59,775 nt of DNA from Paracoccus sp. M683 (GCF_007096355.1 NZ_VKDF01000001.1:6450-66224), one strand, 5' to 3'. Positions 8,669 through 18,370 are shown, counted from the stretch's first letter. Notes: generated by a model not told the origin, from the sequence alone. Numbers and translations: made by a program.

Positions 8669-9718
8669 TCAGGCGGCCCGCAGCCGTTCGACGGCCGCGC
8701 GTTCATCACCGAAGGCCATACCGCTTTTCAACAGACGCTCCAGCTGGGCGATCAACTCGGGGCTCAGCGTTTTCAGCCGCGCGATCCGCACATCGCTGAG
8801 CAGGTTGACATAGGCGACGGCCACATCGTCGCTGTCGGTCGGATGGGCGCTTTCCAGCCGGTCAAAGATCGCCCGCAGGCGCCGGACATTGTCGCCCTGT
8901 TCGACGCAGAATTGCGCCAGCGCCTTTTCGTTCAGGCTGAAGGTCATGCCCCAGCCCCCCCAACGGAACCTGTTCACCACGAATTCGCCGTCATGCTTGG
9001 CGTATTCCAGGAAGCCATGGGCCACCTTGAAGCCGACCTTGCTGCTGGTCAGGTCCATGCGCAGATCCAGGAAGCTGACCCCGTCAAAGGTAAAGGCGTT
9101 GTTCACCCGCGAAATGCCCGGAGGCCAGTAACGGCAGGGCGAACCAAAGCTGTTGACCTGCATCCCCGCAATCGCCGGCAGGCCCTTGGCCAGAGCCACC
9201 GCCGTCAATGCGTTCGAGGTGATCAGATTGCCCTGGCTGTGGCAGTAGATCTCCACCGCCGTGCCGGTGCCGCCCTGCCCCACCAGCAGCGCATACAACG
9301 CATGGGCCGCTTTGTTCCCGGCGATCAGGCTGCCGACGAAATCGGTCTTGTTCAGCGCCGGATTGGCCGCCTTGGCCGCGCGATAGGCGGTGTCGACGAC
9401 CGCAAACCAGCCCTCGAAGGACATCATGGCCTGGCTTTGAACCGCGCTCAGCGTGACCTTGTCCTTGATGCACTGGCCCAGATCAGCCCATTTGCCATTG
9501 GTCTTGTTATAGACCCCCAGCACGCTGGCCCCCATCATCAGCGACAGCTCGTAGCAGCTGGTGGCGTGATTCTTGGGGGTGTTGTCCATGCCGTTCACAA
9601 AGATGATCCGGCGATTGGCGTTGAACCAGCCCTTGTCGCGAACCTCGGGCGAGACATAGCGCGTCACATCGCCATCACCCGCGGGTTCCCCGCCTACCCT
9701 GATTGTCGGAGCCTGCAT
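8669..9718 (-). CDS. Alpha/beta-hydrolase-like protein of unknown substrate
   Basis: A 349-residue protein. RRIIFVNGMDNTPKNH (about residues 36-51) looks like the first core strand plus oxyanion loop of lipase-like alpha/beta hydrolases. EIYCHSQGNLITSNAL places a candidate nucleophile S161 in a C-H-S-Q-G elbow, where the usual first glycine of GxSxG is Cys. The following QVNSFGSPCRYWPP fits the next strand of the fold. No signal peptide or membrane segment is visible, and the C-terminal third (from about residue 240) is helical and unassigned. It lies 64 bp downstream of dnaE on the same strand and could be read through from it. Bacterial lipase-like effectors share the VNG and HSQGN motifs, but nothing secretory or immunity-like is next to it. 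Confidence 0.6.
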   Translation of the reverse strand: MQAPTIRVGGEPAGDGDVTRYVSPEVRDKGWFNANRRIIFVNGMDNTPKNHATSCYELSLMMGASVLGVYNKTNGKWADLGQCIKDKVTLSAVQSQAMMSFEGWFAVVDTAYRAAKAANPALNKTDFVGSLIAGNKAAHALYALLVGQGGTGTAVEIYCHSQGNLITSNALTAVALAKGLPAIAGMQVNSFGSPCRYWPPGISRVNNAFTFDGVSFLDLRMDLTSSKVGFKVAHGFLEYAKHDGEFVVNRFRWGGWGMTFSLNEKALAQFCVEQGDNVRRLRAIFDRLESAHPTDSDDVAVAYVNLLSDVRIARLKTLSPELIAQLERLLKSGMAFGDERAAVERLRAA

Positions 9719-9782
9719 AACATCCCTCGTTAAAAATGATCACCTACGGCACGCTAATCCAGCGCGAGCGGACGAGAAAGCC

Positions 9783-12700
9783 CTATTCCTCGATCACGTC
9801 CAGCACCCCCGGCACCGCACGCAGCGCCTGCCGCGCCGGGGTGTTCACGGGCGCATCCTGCGCCACCTCGATCTGGACAAGCCGGGGGCCATCCTTGATC
9901 CGCAGCCGGATCGTACCCCGCGCCCGCGAGCCGGCCTTGATCTCGTCCTGGATCCGGGCCAGCGTCTCGGCCACGCGGATCGCGGCATCGGGTTCGACCA
10001 ATTCGACCAGCAGGCTGCCCGCCCCGGCATCGGCCACCGCATCTTCCAGCCGCGTCACCGAACCGGCCAGCATCTTCACCTGATCGCCAGACGGCTCGAC
10101 CTTGACCTGCAAGACGACATTCTCGCCCGGTTCCAGCAGGTCGCGCGCGCTGGTCAGCAGATCGGAAAAGACCGTCACCTCATAGAGGCCCGTCGGATCG
10201 GACAGGCTGACGAATGCGAAGGGTGTGCCCTTGGCCGATTTGCGTTCCTGCCGCGCGGCGACCGTGCCCGCGATCATTGCCACCATCGCCCCGCCATCGG
10301 CCTCGGCGGTGATCTCGGCCAGCGTCTGCACCTTCTTGCGGCGCAGCGCCGTCAGATAATCGTCCAGCGGATGCCCCGACAGATAAAAGCCGATGGCCTT
10401 GTGTTCCTCGCCCAGCTTTTCGGTGGGCAACCAGACCGAGGCCATGGGCGGACGCGGCGGCGGCAGATCCTCGCCCCCGCCAAACAGCGAGGATTGCGTT
10501 GACGCCGCCTGTTCCTGCACCGCCGCCGACCATGCAACCAGCCCGTCCAGCGACTTCAACACCCGCGCGCGGTTGCCATCCAGCAGATCGAACGCGCCAG
10601 CACGGGCCAGCATCTCCAGCGCGCGCTTGCCCACCCGGCGCATGTCGACGCGGCGGGCGAAATCGTTCAGGTCGCGGAACGGCTGATCACCCCCATCCGG
10701 CGTCACCCGCGCCTCGTGGATCAGCCGCATCGCGTCCACGCCCACGCCCTTCAGCGCGCCAAGAGCATAGTGGATGCGCCCGTCCTGCACGGTGAATTTC
10801 GGCGCCGAGCGGTTGACGCAGGGCGGCACGATCTCGATCCCCATCCGGTCGACCTCGCGCTTGTAGACGGCCAGCTTGTCGGTCAGGTGGATATCGCAGT
10901 TCATCACCGCCGCCATGAACTCGACCGGGTGATTGGCCTTCAGCCAGGCGGTCTGATAGCTGACCACGGCATAGGCCGCCGCGTGGGATTTGTTGAAACC
11001 GTAATTCGCGAATTTCTCCAACAGGTCGAAAACCTCGCCCGCCTTCTTGGAATCGACCCCGTTCGCGACCGAGCCGTCGACGAATTTCGGCCGTTCCTTG
11101 GCCATTTCCTCGGCGATCTTCTTGCCCATGGCGCGGCGCAGCAGGTCTGCGCCGCCAAGGCTATAGCCCGCCATTTCCTGCGCGATCTGCATCACCTGTT
11201 CCTGATAGACGATGATGCCCTGCGTCTCGGCAAGGATGTGGTCGATGCTGGGATGCAGCGATTCCAGATCGCGCGCGCCGTTCTTTACCTCGCAATAGGT
11301 CGGGATATTCTCCATCGGGCCGGGACGATACAGCGCCACCAAGGCCACGATATCCTCGATGCAGGTGGGCCGCATCCGGCGCAGCGCGTCCATCATGCCC
11401 GAACTTTCCACCTGGAACACGGCGACCGTCCGGGCGCTGGCAAACAGGTCATAGCTGGCCTTGTCATCCAGCGGGATGGCGTTGATCTGGTTCAACGCAC
11501 CCTCGGGCGGCTGATACAATTCGCGCCCATCGGCAGCGACATGCAGTGGCCGGCCGCCACCGTTGATCAGATCGACGGCGTTCTGAATGACCGTCAGCGT
11601 CTTCAGCCCCAGAAAGTCGAACTTCACCAGCCCGGCCTGTTCGACCCATTTCATGTTGAATTGCGTGGCCGGCATGTCGGAACCCGGATCGCGATACAGC
11701 GGCACCAGCCGATCCAGCGGCCTGTCGCCAATCACCACGCCCGCGGCATGGGTGGATGCGTTGCGATACAGCCCCTCCAACTGCTCGGCGTAATCCAGCA
11801 GCCGTTTGACCACCTCTTCCCGCGCAGCCTCGCGCAGGCGCGGTTCCTCGGCGCGGGCCTTGGTTACGCTGACGGGCTTTACCCCTTCGACCGGGATCAT
11901 CTTGGACAGCCGGTCCACCTGCCCGAACGGCATCTGCAAGACCCGGCCCACATCGCGCACGGCAGCCTTGGACAGCAGCGCGCCAAAGGTGATGATCTGG
12001 CCCACCTTGTCGGCGCCGTATTTCTCTTGCACATAGCGGATCACCTCTTCCCGGCGATCCATGCAGAAGTCGATGTCGAAATCCGGCATGCTGACCCGTT
12101 CCGGGTTCAGGAAGCGTTCGAACAGCAGGCTGTAACGCAAAGGGTCAAGATCGGTGATGGTCAGCGCATAAGCGACCAGCGACCCGGCCCCCGACCCCCT
12201 GCCCGGACCCACCGGAATATCGTGATCCTTGGCCCATTTGATGAAATCGGCCACGATCAGGAAATAGCCGGGAAAGCCCATCTGCTCGATGATGCCCAGT
12301 TCGAAATCCAGCCGCGCCTCGTAATCCTCGACGCTGACGGCATGGGGGATCACCTTCAGCCGCGCGGCCAGCCCCTCTTTCGCCTGACGGCGCAGTTCCT
12401 CGACCTCGTCATCGGCAAAGATGGGCAGAATGGGTTTGTGCCGGGACACTGCAAAGGCACAGCGCCGGGCGATTTCCACGGTATTCTCCAGCGCCTCGGG
12501 CAGGTCGGCGAAGAGAACGGCCATTTCCTCGGCCGATTTGAAATAATGCTGCGGCGTCAGCCGGCGGCGGGGCTGCACCTGATCGACATAGGCCTTTTCG
12601 GCGATGCAGATCAGCGCGTCATGGGCCTCGTACATGTCGGGCTTGGGGAAATAGACGTCATTCGTGGCCACCAGCGGCAGCGCCTTGTCATAGGCCAGAC

Positions 12701-13268
12701 GGATCAGCCCGGCCTCACTGGCCGCCTCGGCAGCCATCAACTGATCGTTCTGCGCGGGATGGCGCTGCAATTCGATGTAAAGCCGCGTCGGGAAAGCCTC
12801 GGCCAGGCGGTCGGCCAGAACCTCGGCATCGGCCTGCTTTCCCTGCGCGATCAACTGACCAAGCGGGCCGGTCGCCCCGCCAGTCAGCAGGATCAGCCCG
12901 TCGGCATGGGCGCATAATTCGTCCAGCGTCACATGCGGCAGGCTGCCATCCTTGCGCATATACAGCGCGGTATTCAGCGCCATCAGGTTCAGCCAGCCCG
13001 CCTGATTCTGCGCCAGCGCGACAACGGGGCCGGTGGCCGCCGCAGCCAGTGTCAGCTGGCACCCGATGATCGGCTGCACCCCCGCATCCATCGCCTTGAC
13101 GCTGAATTCCAGCGCCGCGAACATCGCATTCGTGTCGGTCAGCGCCACGGCGGGCATTCCTGCCCCTGCCGCAAGTTTCGCCAGCTTGGCCACGGGAATC
13201 GCACCTTCCAGCAGCGAATGCTCGGAATGCGTGCGCAGGTGAATGAATCGGGGTGATTTATCGGGCAT
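9783..13268 (-). CDS. dnaE: DNA polymerase III subunit alpha
   Basis: Replicative polymerase catalytic subunit (1161 residues, normal for DnaE1). Domains in order are an N-terminal PHP domain (HLRTHSEHSLLEGAIPV), the polymerase palm with the metal-binding aspartates D396 and D398 in MPDFDIDFCMD and D551 in VKFDFLGLKTL, the finger and helix-hairpin-helix region, and a C-terminal OB fold (around residues 960-1040: MIAGTVAARQERKSAKG). The spacing of the catalytic aspartates matches the E. coli enzyme. It is a monocistronic-looking gene divergent from the nucleoside ABC operon. Confidence 0.97.
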   Translation of the reverse strand: MPDKSPRFIHLRTHSEHSLLEGAIPVAKLAKLAAGAGMPAVALTDTNAMFAALEFSVKAMDAGVQPIIGCQLTLAAAATGPVVALAQNQAGWLNLMALNTALYMRKDGSLPHVTLDELCAHADGLILLTGGATGPLGQLIAQGKQADAEVLADRLAEAFPTRLYIELQRHPAQNDQLMAAEAASEAGLIRLAYDKALPLVATNDVYFPKPDMYEAHDALICIAEKAYVDQVQPRRRLTPQHYFKSAEEMAVLFADLPEALENTVEIARRCAFAVSRHKPILPIFADDEVEELRRQAKEGLAARLKVIPHAVSVEDYEARLDFELGIIEQMGFPGYFLIVADFIKWAKDHDIPVGPGRGSGAGSLVAYALTITDLDPLRYSLLFERFLNPERVSMPDFDIDFCMDRREEVIRYVQEKYGADKVGQIITFGALLSKAAVRDVGRVLQMPFGQVDRLSKMIPVEGVKPVSVTKARAEEPRLREAAREEVVKRLLDYAEQLEGLYRNASTHAAGVVIGDRPLDRLVPLYRDPGSDMPATQFNMKWVEQAGLVKFDFLGLKTLTVIQNAVDLINGGGRPLHVAADGRELYQPPEGALNQINAIPLDDKASYDLFASARTVAVFQVESSGMMDALRRMRPTCIEDIVALVALYRPGPMENIPTYCEVKNGARDLESLHPSIDHILAETQGIIVYQEQVMQIAQEMAGYSLGGADLLRRAMGKKIAEEMAKERPKFVDGSVANGVDSKKAGEVFDLLEKFANYGFNKSHAAAYAVVSYQTAWLKANHPVEFMAAVMNCDIHLTDKLAVYKREVDRMGIEIVPPCVNRSAPKFTVQDGRIHYALGALKGVGVDAMRLIHEARVTPDGGDQPFRDLNDFARRVDMRRVGKRALEMLARAGAFDLLDGNRARVLKSLDGLVAWSAAVQEQAASTQSSLFGGGEDLPPPRPPMASVWLPTEKLGEEHKAIGFYLSGHPLDDYLTALRRKKVQTLAEITAEADGGAMVAMIAGTVAARQERKSAKGTPFAFVSLSDPTGLYEVTVFSDLLTSARDLLEPGENVVLQVKVEPSGDQVKMLAGSVTRLEDAVADAGAGSLLVELVEPDAAIRVAETLARIQDEIKAGSRARGTIRLRIKDGPRLVQIEVAQDAPVNTPARQALRAVPGVLDVIEE

Positions 13269-13361
13269 GGCGCGACACTATCCCCGACCTGCCAAACTGT
13301 GCAATTGCCTGAACACGGAATTCCGCGCTATGCAGATAGGGATTTGACCAAGGGGACAAAT

Positions 13362-14882
13362 TTGAACGAGCAGGTGGTCTTTCAGGCAGAGGGAATCGGC
13401 AAGTCCTATCCGGGCGTCCGCGCCAATGACGATGTGTCCTTTGCTGTAACCAGAGGCGAGATTCACGCGCTGCTGGGCGAGAATGGCGCGGGCAAATCCA
13501 CCCTGGTCAAGATGATCTATGGCCTGGTGCGGCCCGATCAGGGGCACATGACGCTGCTGGGGGAAACGCATCAGCCAAGCGATCCGCGCGCCGCCCGTGC
13601 CGCCGGCGTGGCGATGGTGTTCCAGCATTTTTCCCTGTTCGACGCGCTGAGCGTGGCCGAAAACATCGCCCTCGGCATGGAGAACCCGCCCGCAAGGCGC
13701 GAATTGTCGGCACGCATCGCGCAGGTCAGCAATGAATACGGCCTGCCCCTGAACCCGGCGCGCCGGATCGCCACCCTGTCCGCAGGCGAGCGCCAGCGGG
13801 TCGAGATCATTCGTTGCCTGTTGCAGAATCCGCGCCTGCTGATCATGGACGAACCCACCAGCGTTCTGACCCCGCAAGAGGCCGAATTGCTGTTCACCAC
13901 GCTGCGCAAGCTGGCCGATCAGGGCACGGCGATCCTGTATATCAGTCACAAGCTGGAAGAGATCCGCACCCATTGCGACCGCGCCACGATCCTGCGGGCT
14001 GGCCGCGTCGTGGACAGTTGCGATCCCCGCGCCCTGTCCGCACGCGAACTGGCGGCGATGATGGTCGGCGGCGAGATGCGCGATATCGACCGTTCGGGCC
14101 GGATTGCGGGCGAGGTTCTGCTGCATGCGGAAAATATTTCCATTTCTGCGGCAACGGCCGAAGGGACGGCACTGAAAAACATAACCTTCTCGGTCCGTTC
14201 TGGCGAGATCCTTGGAATCGGCGGGGTGGCCGGAAACGGGCAAGAGGAATTGCTTTCCGTCCTGTCGGGCGAAACCCGAAGCCCTGCCGGGTCGGTGACA
14301 CTGGAGGGGCGCGACCTGTCTCAGGCCCGGCCCGAGGCGCGGCGCATGGCCGGGCTGCTGGCCGCCCCCGAGGATCGTCTTGGCCACGCGGCGGTGCCCG
14401 ATTTCAGCCTGACCGACAACGCGCTGCTGACCGCCTCGGGGCGCAAGTCGCTGGTCCGCAACGGACTGATCGACCGCGCTGCCGCGCGCGGTTATGCCGA
14501 ACAGGTAATCAGGGATTTCGACGTGCGCACCCCCGGCCCCGGAACGGCGGCCCGCGCGCTGTCGGGCGGCAATCTGCAAAAATTCGTCATCGGACGCGAG
14601 GTACTGCAAGCCCCGCGCGTGCTGGTGGTGAACCAGCCAACCTGGGGCGTTGATGCGGGCGCCGCCGCCGCCGTGCGGCAATCGCTGCTGGACCTTGCGC
14701 GGGCTGGCGCGGGGGTGATCGTCATCAGTCAGGATCTGGATGAATTGATGGAGCTTTCCGACCGTTTCTGCGCCCTGAACGAAGGCCGCCTGTCCGATCC
14801 GCGCCCCACCGAAAGCCTGACCCTGGACGAGATCGGGCTGATGCTGGGCGGTGCGCATGGCATGGCCGAGGCACAGATATGA
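13362..14882 (+). CDS. BMP-family nucleoside ABC transporter, ATP-binding protein
   Basis: Double-domain ATPase (506 residues) of the YufO/NupO type energising nucleoside or base uptake. Domain 1 has Walker A GENGAGKST (39-47), signature LSAGERQRVEI and Walker B LLIMDEPTSVL. Domain 2 has a degenerate Walker A (GGVAGNGQEE), signature LSGGNLQKFVIG and a Walker B ending in NQ rather than DE (VLVVNQPTWGVD), so only the first site is likely to hydrolyse ATP normally. I choose the TTG at 13362, which has AAGGGGA five bases upstream; a GTG at 13299 would add 21 unmatched residues. It overlaps the first permease by 4 bp. Confidence 0.9.
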   Translation: MNEQVVFQAEGIGKSYPGVRANDDVSFAVTRGEIHALLGENGAGKSTLVKMIYGLVRPDQGHMTLLGETHQPSDPRAARAAGVAMVFQHFSLFDALSVAENIALGMENPPARRELSARIAQVSNEYGLPLNPARRIATLSAGERQRVEIIRCLLQNPRLLIMDEPTSVLTPQEAELLFTTLRKLADQGTAILYISHKLEEIRTHCDRATILRAGRVVDSCDPRALSARELAAMMVGGEMRDIDRSGRIAGEVLLHAENISISAATAEGTALKNITFSVRSGEILGIGGVAGNGQEELLSVLSGETRSPAGSVTLEGRDLSQARPEARRMAGLLAAPEDRLGHAAVPDFSLTDNALLTASGRKSLVRNGLIDRAAARGYAEQVIRDFDVRTPGPGTAARALSGGNLQKFVIGREVLQAPRVLVVNQPTWGVDAGAAAAVRQSLLDLARAGAGVIVISQDLDELMELSDRFCALNEGRLSDPRPTESLTLDEIGLMLGGAHGMAEAQI

Positions 14883-15955
14883 TCCGGCTGGTTCCCCGGT
14901 CCGAGGCCGCGCCCCTTTGGCAGATCGCCACGCCGATCCTTGCGGTTCTGGCGACGATGATCACCGGCGGCATTCTGTTCGCGATCATGGGCTATGATCC
15001 GGTGGCCGCAATCCGCACGATTTTCTGGGATCCGCTGTTCGGTCAGGCCTCGGCCTATTCGCGGCCGCAATTGCTGGTCAAGGCCGCGCCGCTGATCCTG
15101 ATCGCCTCGGGGCTGGCGGTGGGCTTTCGCGCCGGCATCTGGAACATCGGGGCCGAGGGGCAATATATCATCGGCGGCATCTGCGGTGCTGCGGTTGCGC
15201 TGGCAGCCTATCCCGGCGAACATTGGTGGCTGTTTCCGGCCATGGTCGCCGCCGGCGCCCTGGGCGGTTGGGCCTGGGGCATGATCCCGGCCATGCTGCG
15301 CAACTGGGCCGGCGCCTCGGAAATTCTGGTCTCGCTGATGCTGGTCTATGTGGCGCAAAAGGTCGCCGCGTGGATGGCCTTTGGCCCGATGAAAAACCCC
15401 GAAGGCTTCGGCTTTCCAGGCTCTCGCAACCTGCAACAATATCCCTCGGCCTCGAACCCGGAACTGATCGCGGGCACGGGCGCGCATTGGGGCGTGGTCG
15501 CGGCAGCGCTGGCGGTGCTGGCCATCTGGGTGCTGATGAGCCGCCATATCCGGGGCCTGCATATCCGCGCCTCGGGCCTTGCCCCGCGCGCGGCCCGTTT
15601 CGCCGGCGTCCGGCCCGAAACGCTGGTCGCCTTCTGCCTTGGCCTGTCCGGCTCGCTGGCCGGCATGGCGGGTCTGTTCGAGGTGGCAGGCCCGGCCGGC
15701 CAGATCACTGAAAGTTTCGGATCGGGCTATGGCTTTACCGCGATCATCGTGGCCTTTCTGGGGCGGCTGAACCCGCTTGGCATCCTACTGGCCGGACTGC
15801 TCTTGGCGCTGACCTATATCGGGGGAGAGTTGGCACAGCTGACGATGCAGCTTCCCGCTGCGACCGTTCAGGTTTTTCAGGGGATGCTGCTGTTCTTCCT
15901 GCTGGGATTTGATCTGCTGACGCGGTTCCGCGTGGAACGGAGGGTCGCGGCATGA
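14879..15955 (+). CDS. BMP-family nucleoside ABC transporter, permease 1
   Basis: Inner-membrane permease (358 residues, about 9-10 helices) of the YufP/NupP type. Landmarks are FRAGIWNIGAEGQYIIGGI, the segment LRNWAGASEILVSLMLVYVA, and FGSGYGFTAIIVAFLGRLNP near the C-terminus. It is translationally coupled to the ATPase (ATGA overlap) and to the following small gene (ATGA). Confidence 0.93.
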   Translation: MIRLVPRSEAAPLWQIATPILAVLATMITGGILFAIMGYDPVAAIRTIFWDPLFGQASAYSRPQLLVKAAPLILIASGLAVGFRAGIWNIGAEGQYIIGGICGAAVALAAYPGEHWWLFPAMVAAGALGGWAWGMIPAMLRNWAGASEILVSLMLVYVAQKVAAWMAFGPMKNPEGFGFPGSRNLQQYPSASNPELIAGTGAHWGVVAAALAVLAIWVLMSRHIRGLHIRASGLAPRAARFAGVRPETLVAFCLGLSGSLAGMAGLFEVAGPAGQITESFGSGYGFTAIIVAFLGRLNPLGILLAGLLLALTYIGGELAQLTMQLPAATVQVFQGMLLFFLLGFDLLTRFRVERRVAA

Positions 15956-16311
15956 CGGGCGACACCCAGCCAAACGCACGATCCGCGGCCCTTTTCGCCG
16001 CCATCGGGCTGGCCATGGGCGCGATCATCGGCTGGCTGGCGGCGAACAGCTGGCTTGGTATCGGCTTTCTGGTGATCCTTGCGCTGCTGGTGATCGGCAC
16101 CATGGCCGAGCTGGACGTTCTGGCCGACATCGGCGTTGCGATTTCCGAACCTGTCTGGAAAACGATCGCCCGCGCGGGCGAGAAATGGGCCGGTGTCGAT
16201 CCCGATCAGCCGGTTCCGGGCGCGCTGCGGGCAATCTTTGCGCTTGGCTTCGCTGCCAGCCTGATCGCGACACTGATGATCGAACTTCCGTTCTTGAGGG
16301 CGCTGGCATGA
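15952..16311 (+). CDS. Small membrane protein inserted between the two ABC permeases
   Basis: A 119-residue protein I do not recognise. It has three hydrophobic segments at about residues 10-30, 33-52 and 93-114, separated by a charged amphipathic stretch (VWKTIARAGEKWAGVDPDQP). It overlaps permease 1 and permease 2 by 4 bp each, so it must be expressed stoichiometrically with them. Standard bmp/yufNOPQ importers have no such component. An accessory subunit or assembly factor of this importer is the simplest reading, but that is inference from position only. Confidence 0.75.
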   Translation: MTGDTQPNARSAALFAAIGLAMGAIIGWLAANSWLGIGFLVILALLVIGTMAELDVLADIGVAISEPVWKTIARAGEKWAGVDPDQPVPGALRAIFALGFAASLIATLMIELPFLRALA

Positions 16312-17195
16312 TCGACCTGTCCACATTCCTGCCGATCCTGATGGCGGCCTCGACCCCGATCCTGTTTGCCGCCCTTGGCGAGATGGTCACCGAACGCACG
16401 GGCGTGCTGAACCTTGGCGTCGAAGGGATGATGATCGTCGGCGCCCTGGCCGGCTTTGCAATGGCGGTGGCGACGGGCAGCCCGGTACTGGGCTTTGTCG
16501 CGGCGGCGGTGGCGGGGGCGGCCGTGTCGATGGTATTCGCGCTGCTGACGCAATATCTGCTGGCCAATCAGGTCGCGTCGGGTCTGGCGCTGACGCTGTT
16601 CGGGCTGGGTCTGGCGGCGCTGTTCGGCAAGACCTATGAAGGGGTCAAGGCGCCGGCCATGGCGTCCGGCCCATTGGGGCTGAACTGGGTGATCTGGCTG
16701 GGCCTGCTGGCCGTGCCGGTGATCTGGTGGTTCCTGAACCGCACCCGCCCCGGCCTGATCCTGCGTGGCGTCGGTGAAAACCACGATGCCGCGCATGGTC
16801 TGGGCCATCCTGTGCGCCGCGTCCGCATCATGGCCATCGCCTTTGGCGGTGCCATGGCGGGGATCGGCGGCGCCTTCATCTCTATCGCCATCGTGCTGCA
16901 ATGGACGGAAGGCATGACCGCCGGTGCCGGCTGGATCGCGCTGGCCATCGTGGTGTTCTCGAACTGGACCGCGCCGGGCGTTCTGGCCGGCGCCTGGCTG
17001 TTCGGCGGCGTCACCGCCTTGCAATTGCAGCTTCAGGCCGGCGGGGCGAATGTGCCCGTGCAACTGTTGTCCATGGCCCCTTATCTTGCCACGATCCTGG
17101 TTCTCGTGGTGATATCGGCGCTGCAAAAATACAGCCGCCGCGCAGGGCTGGGCGCGCCCGGATCGCTTGGCCAGAATTTTCACGCACTGCGCTGA
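16308..17195 (+). CDS. BMP-family nucleoside ABC transporter, permease 2
   Basis: Second permease (295 residues, 8-9 helices) of the YufQ/NupQ type. Early motif ERTGVLNLGVEGMMIVGAL and later GVGENHDAAHGLGHPVRRVR and WIALAIVVFSNWTAPG are characteristic. The start ATG 16308 overlaps the stop of the small membrane protein; an upstream in-frame ATG at 16185 lies inside that gene and is rejected. Confidence 0.93.
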   Translation: MIDLSTFLPILMAASTPILFAALGEMVTERTGVLNLGVEGMMIVGALAGFAMAVATGSPVLGFVAAAVAGAAVSMVFALLTQYLLANQVASGLALTLFGLGLAALFGKTYEGVKAPAMASGPLGLNWVIWLGLLAVPVIWWFLNRTRPGLILRGVGENHDAAHGLGHPVRRVRIMAIAFGGAMAGIGGAFISIAIVLQWTEGMTAGAGWIALAIVVFSNWTAPGVLAGAWLFGGVTALQLQLQAGGANVPVQLLSMAPYLATILVLVVISALQKYSRRAGLGAPGSLGQNFHALR

Positions 17196-17223
17196 GACGC
17201 AGACCCAACAGGAGAAAGAGACG

Positions 17224-18303
17224 ATGAACCGCAGAGAACTTATCGCCAGTGTCGCCGCAATCGCGACGGTTTCGCTGGCATCGCCGGTCTGGGCGCAGGA
17301 CGAACCGCTGAAGGTCGGCTTTATCTATGTCGGCCCGGTGGGCGATGGCGGCTGGACCTATCAGCACGATCTGGGCCGCCAGGCGATCGAGGCTGAATTC
17401 GGCGACCGCGTCGAAACCACCTTCATCGAAAGCGTTCCCGAAGGTGCCGATGCCGAACGCGCCCTGACCCAGCTGGCGCTGGCCGGCAACAAGCTGATCT
17501 TTGCGACCAGCTTTGGCTTCATGGATGCAACGGTCAACGTCGCCGCGAAATTCCCCGACATCAAGTTCGAACACGCCACCGGCTACAAACGCAGCGAGAA
17601 CCTTTCGACCTATGACGCGCGTTTCTATGAAGGCCGCGCCGTCATGGGCACCATTGCCGGGCGGATGACCACGTCGAACAAGATCGGCTATATCGGCAGC
17701 TTCCCCATCCCCGAGGTGATTCAGGGCATCAATTCCAGCTTCATCCACGCCCGCAAGGTGAACCCCGATGTCGATATGCGGGTGGTCTGGGCCTATAGCT
17801 GGTTCGACCCCGCGAAAGAGGCCGATGCCGCCGCCGCCCTGATCGCCGAAGGCGTGGACGTGATCCTTCAGCACACCGATTCGACCGCGCCGCTGGCCAA
17901 GGCACAGGAAGCCGGCGCCATCGGCTTTGGTCAGGCCAGCGACATGGCCAATTTCAAGCCCTCGCCGCGTGTCTCCTCGATCATCGACAACTGGGCGCCC
18001 TATTATATCGAACGTGTGGGCGCGGTTCTGGATGGCACCTGGGAATCCAAGGGCACCTGGGCCGGGATCGGCGATGGCGAGGTCGAGATCGGCGAGATCA
18101 CCGATGCCGTCCCCGCCGAGGTCAAGGCCGAGGCCGAGGCCCTGCGCGACCAGATCGGATCGGGCGCCTATCATCCCTTCACCGGACCGCTGAAAAAGCA
18201 GGATGGCAGCGACTGGCTGGCCGAGGGTCAGGTGGCCACGGATGAGGAACTGTCGGGGATGAACTTCTTCGTCGAGGGCATCACCGCCCAGATCCCGAAA
18301 TAA
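17224..18303 (+). CDS. BMP family ABC transporter substrate-binding protein
   Basis: Periplasmic receptor (359 residues) of the PnrA/BMP family, which generally bind nucleosides. The signal peptide MNRRELIASVAAIATVSLAS ends near VWAQD; its RR pair is reminiscent of Tat but the motif is incomplete. The family start VGFIYVGPVGDGGWTYQHD and the motif FATSFGFMDATVNVA are present. It sits 28 bp after permease 2 with AGGAGAAAGAG upstream as ribosome binding site, and a strong terminator follows. Placing the receptor last in the operon is unusual but seen in this family. Confidence 0.93.
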   Translation: MNRRELIASVAAIATVSLASPVWAQDEPLKVGFIYVGPVGDGGWTYQHDLGRQAIEAEFGDRVETTFIESVPEGADAERALTQLALAGNKLIFATSFGFMDATVNVAAKFPDIKFEHATGYKRSENLSTYDARFYEGRAVMGTIAGRMTTSNKIGYIGSFPIPEVIQGINSSFIHARKVNPDVDMRVVWAYSWFDPAKEADAAAALIAEGVDVILQHTDSTAPLAKAQEAGAIGFGQASDMANFKPSPRVSSIIDNWAPYYIERVGAVLDGTWESKGTWAGIGDGEVEIGEITDAVPAEVKAEAEALRDQIGSGAYHPFTGPLKKQDGSDWLAEGQVATDEELSGMNFFVEGITAQIPK

Positions 18304-18329
18304 GCCCGCCCCCAAAGACCACAGCGCGA

Positions 18330-18357
18330 CGCCCCGCCCCTTCCGGCGGGGCGTTTT
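18330..18357 (+). terminator. Rho-independent terminator of the nucleoside ABC operon
   Basis: CGCCCCGCC (18330-18338) pairs with GGCGGGGCG (18345-18353) around a six-base loop and is followed by TTTT. It separates the plus-strand ABC operon from the convergent aconitase gene ending at 18371. Confidence 0.88.
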
Positions 18358-18370
18358 CGTTTCATCGCCG

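Noticed and set aside
10716..12917. A 733-codon open frame on the plus strand, opposite dnaE
   Set aside because: It is antisense to conserved polymerase motifs, shows His/Arg/Gln-rich composition typical of reverse-strand frames in high-GC DNA, and has no recognisable domain.
13278..14858. A 526-codon open frame on the minus strand opposite the nucleoside ABC ATPase
   Set aside because: It covers the same span as an ATPase with Walker motifs and has no family features; it is a strand shadow.
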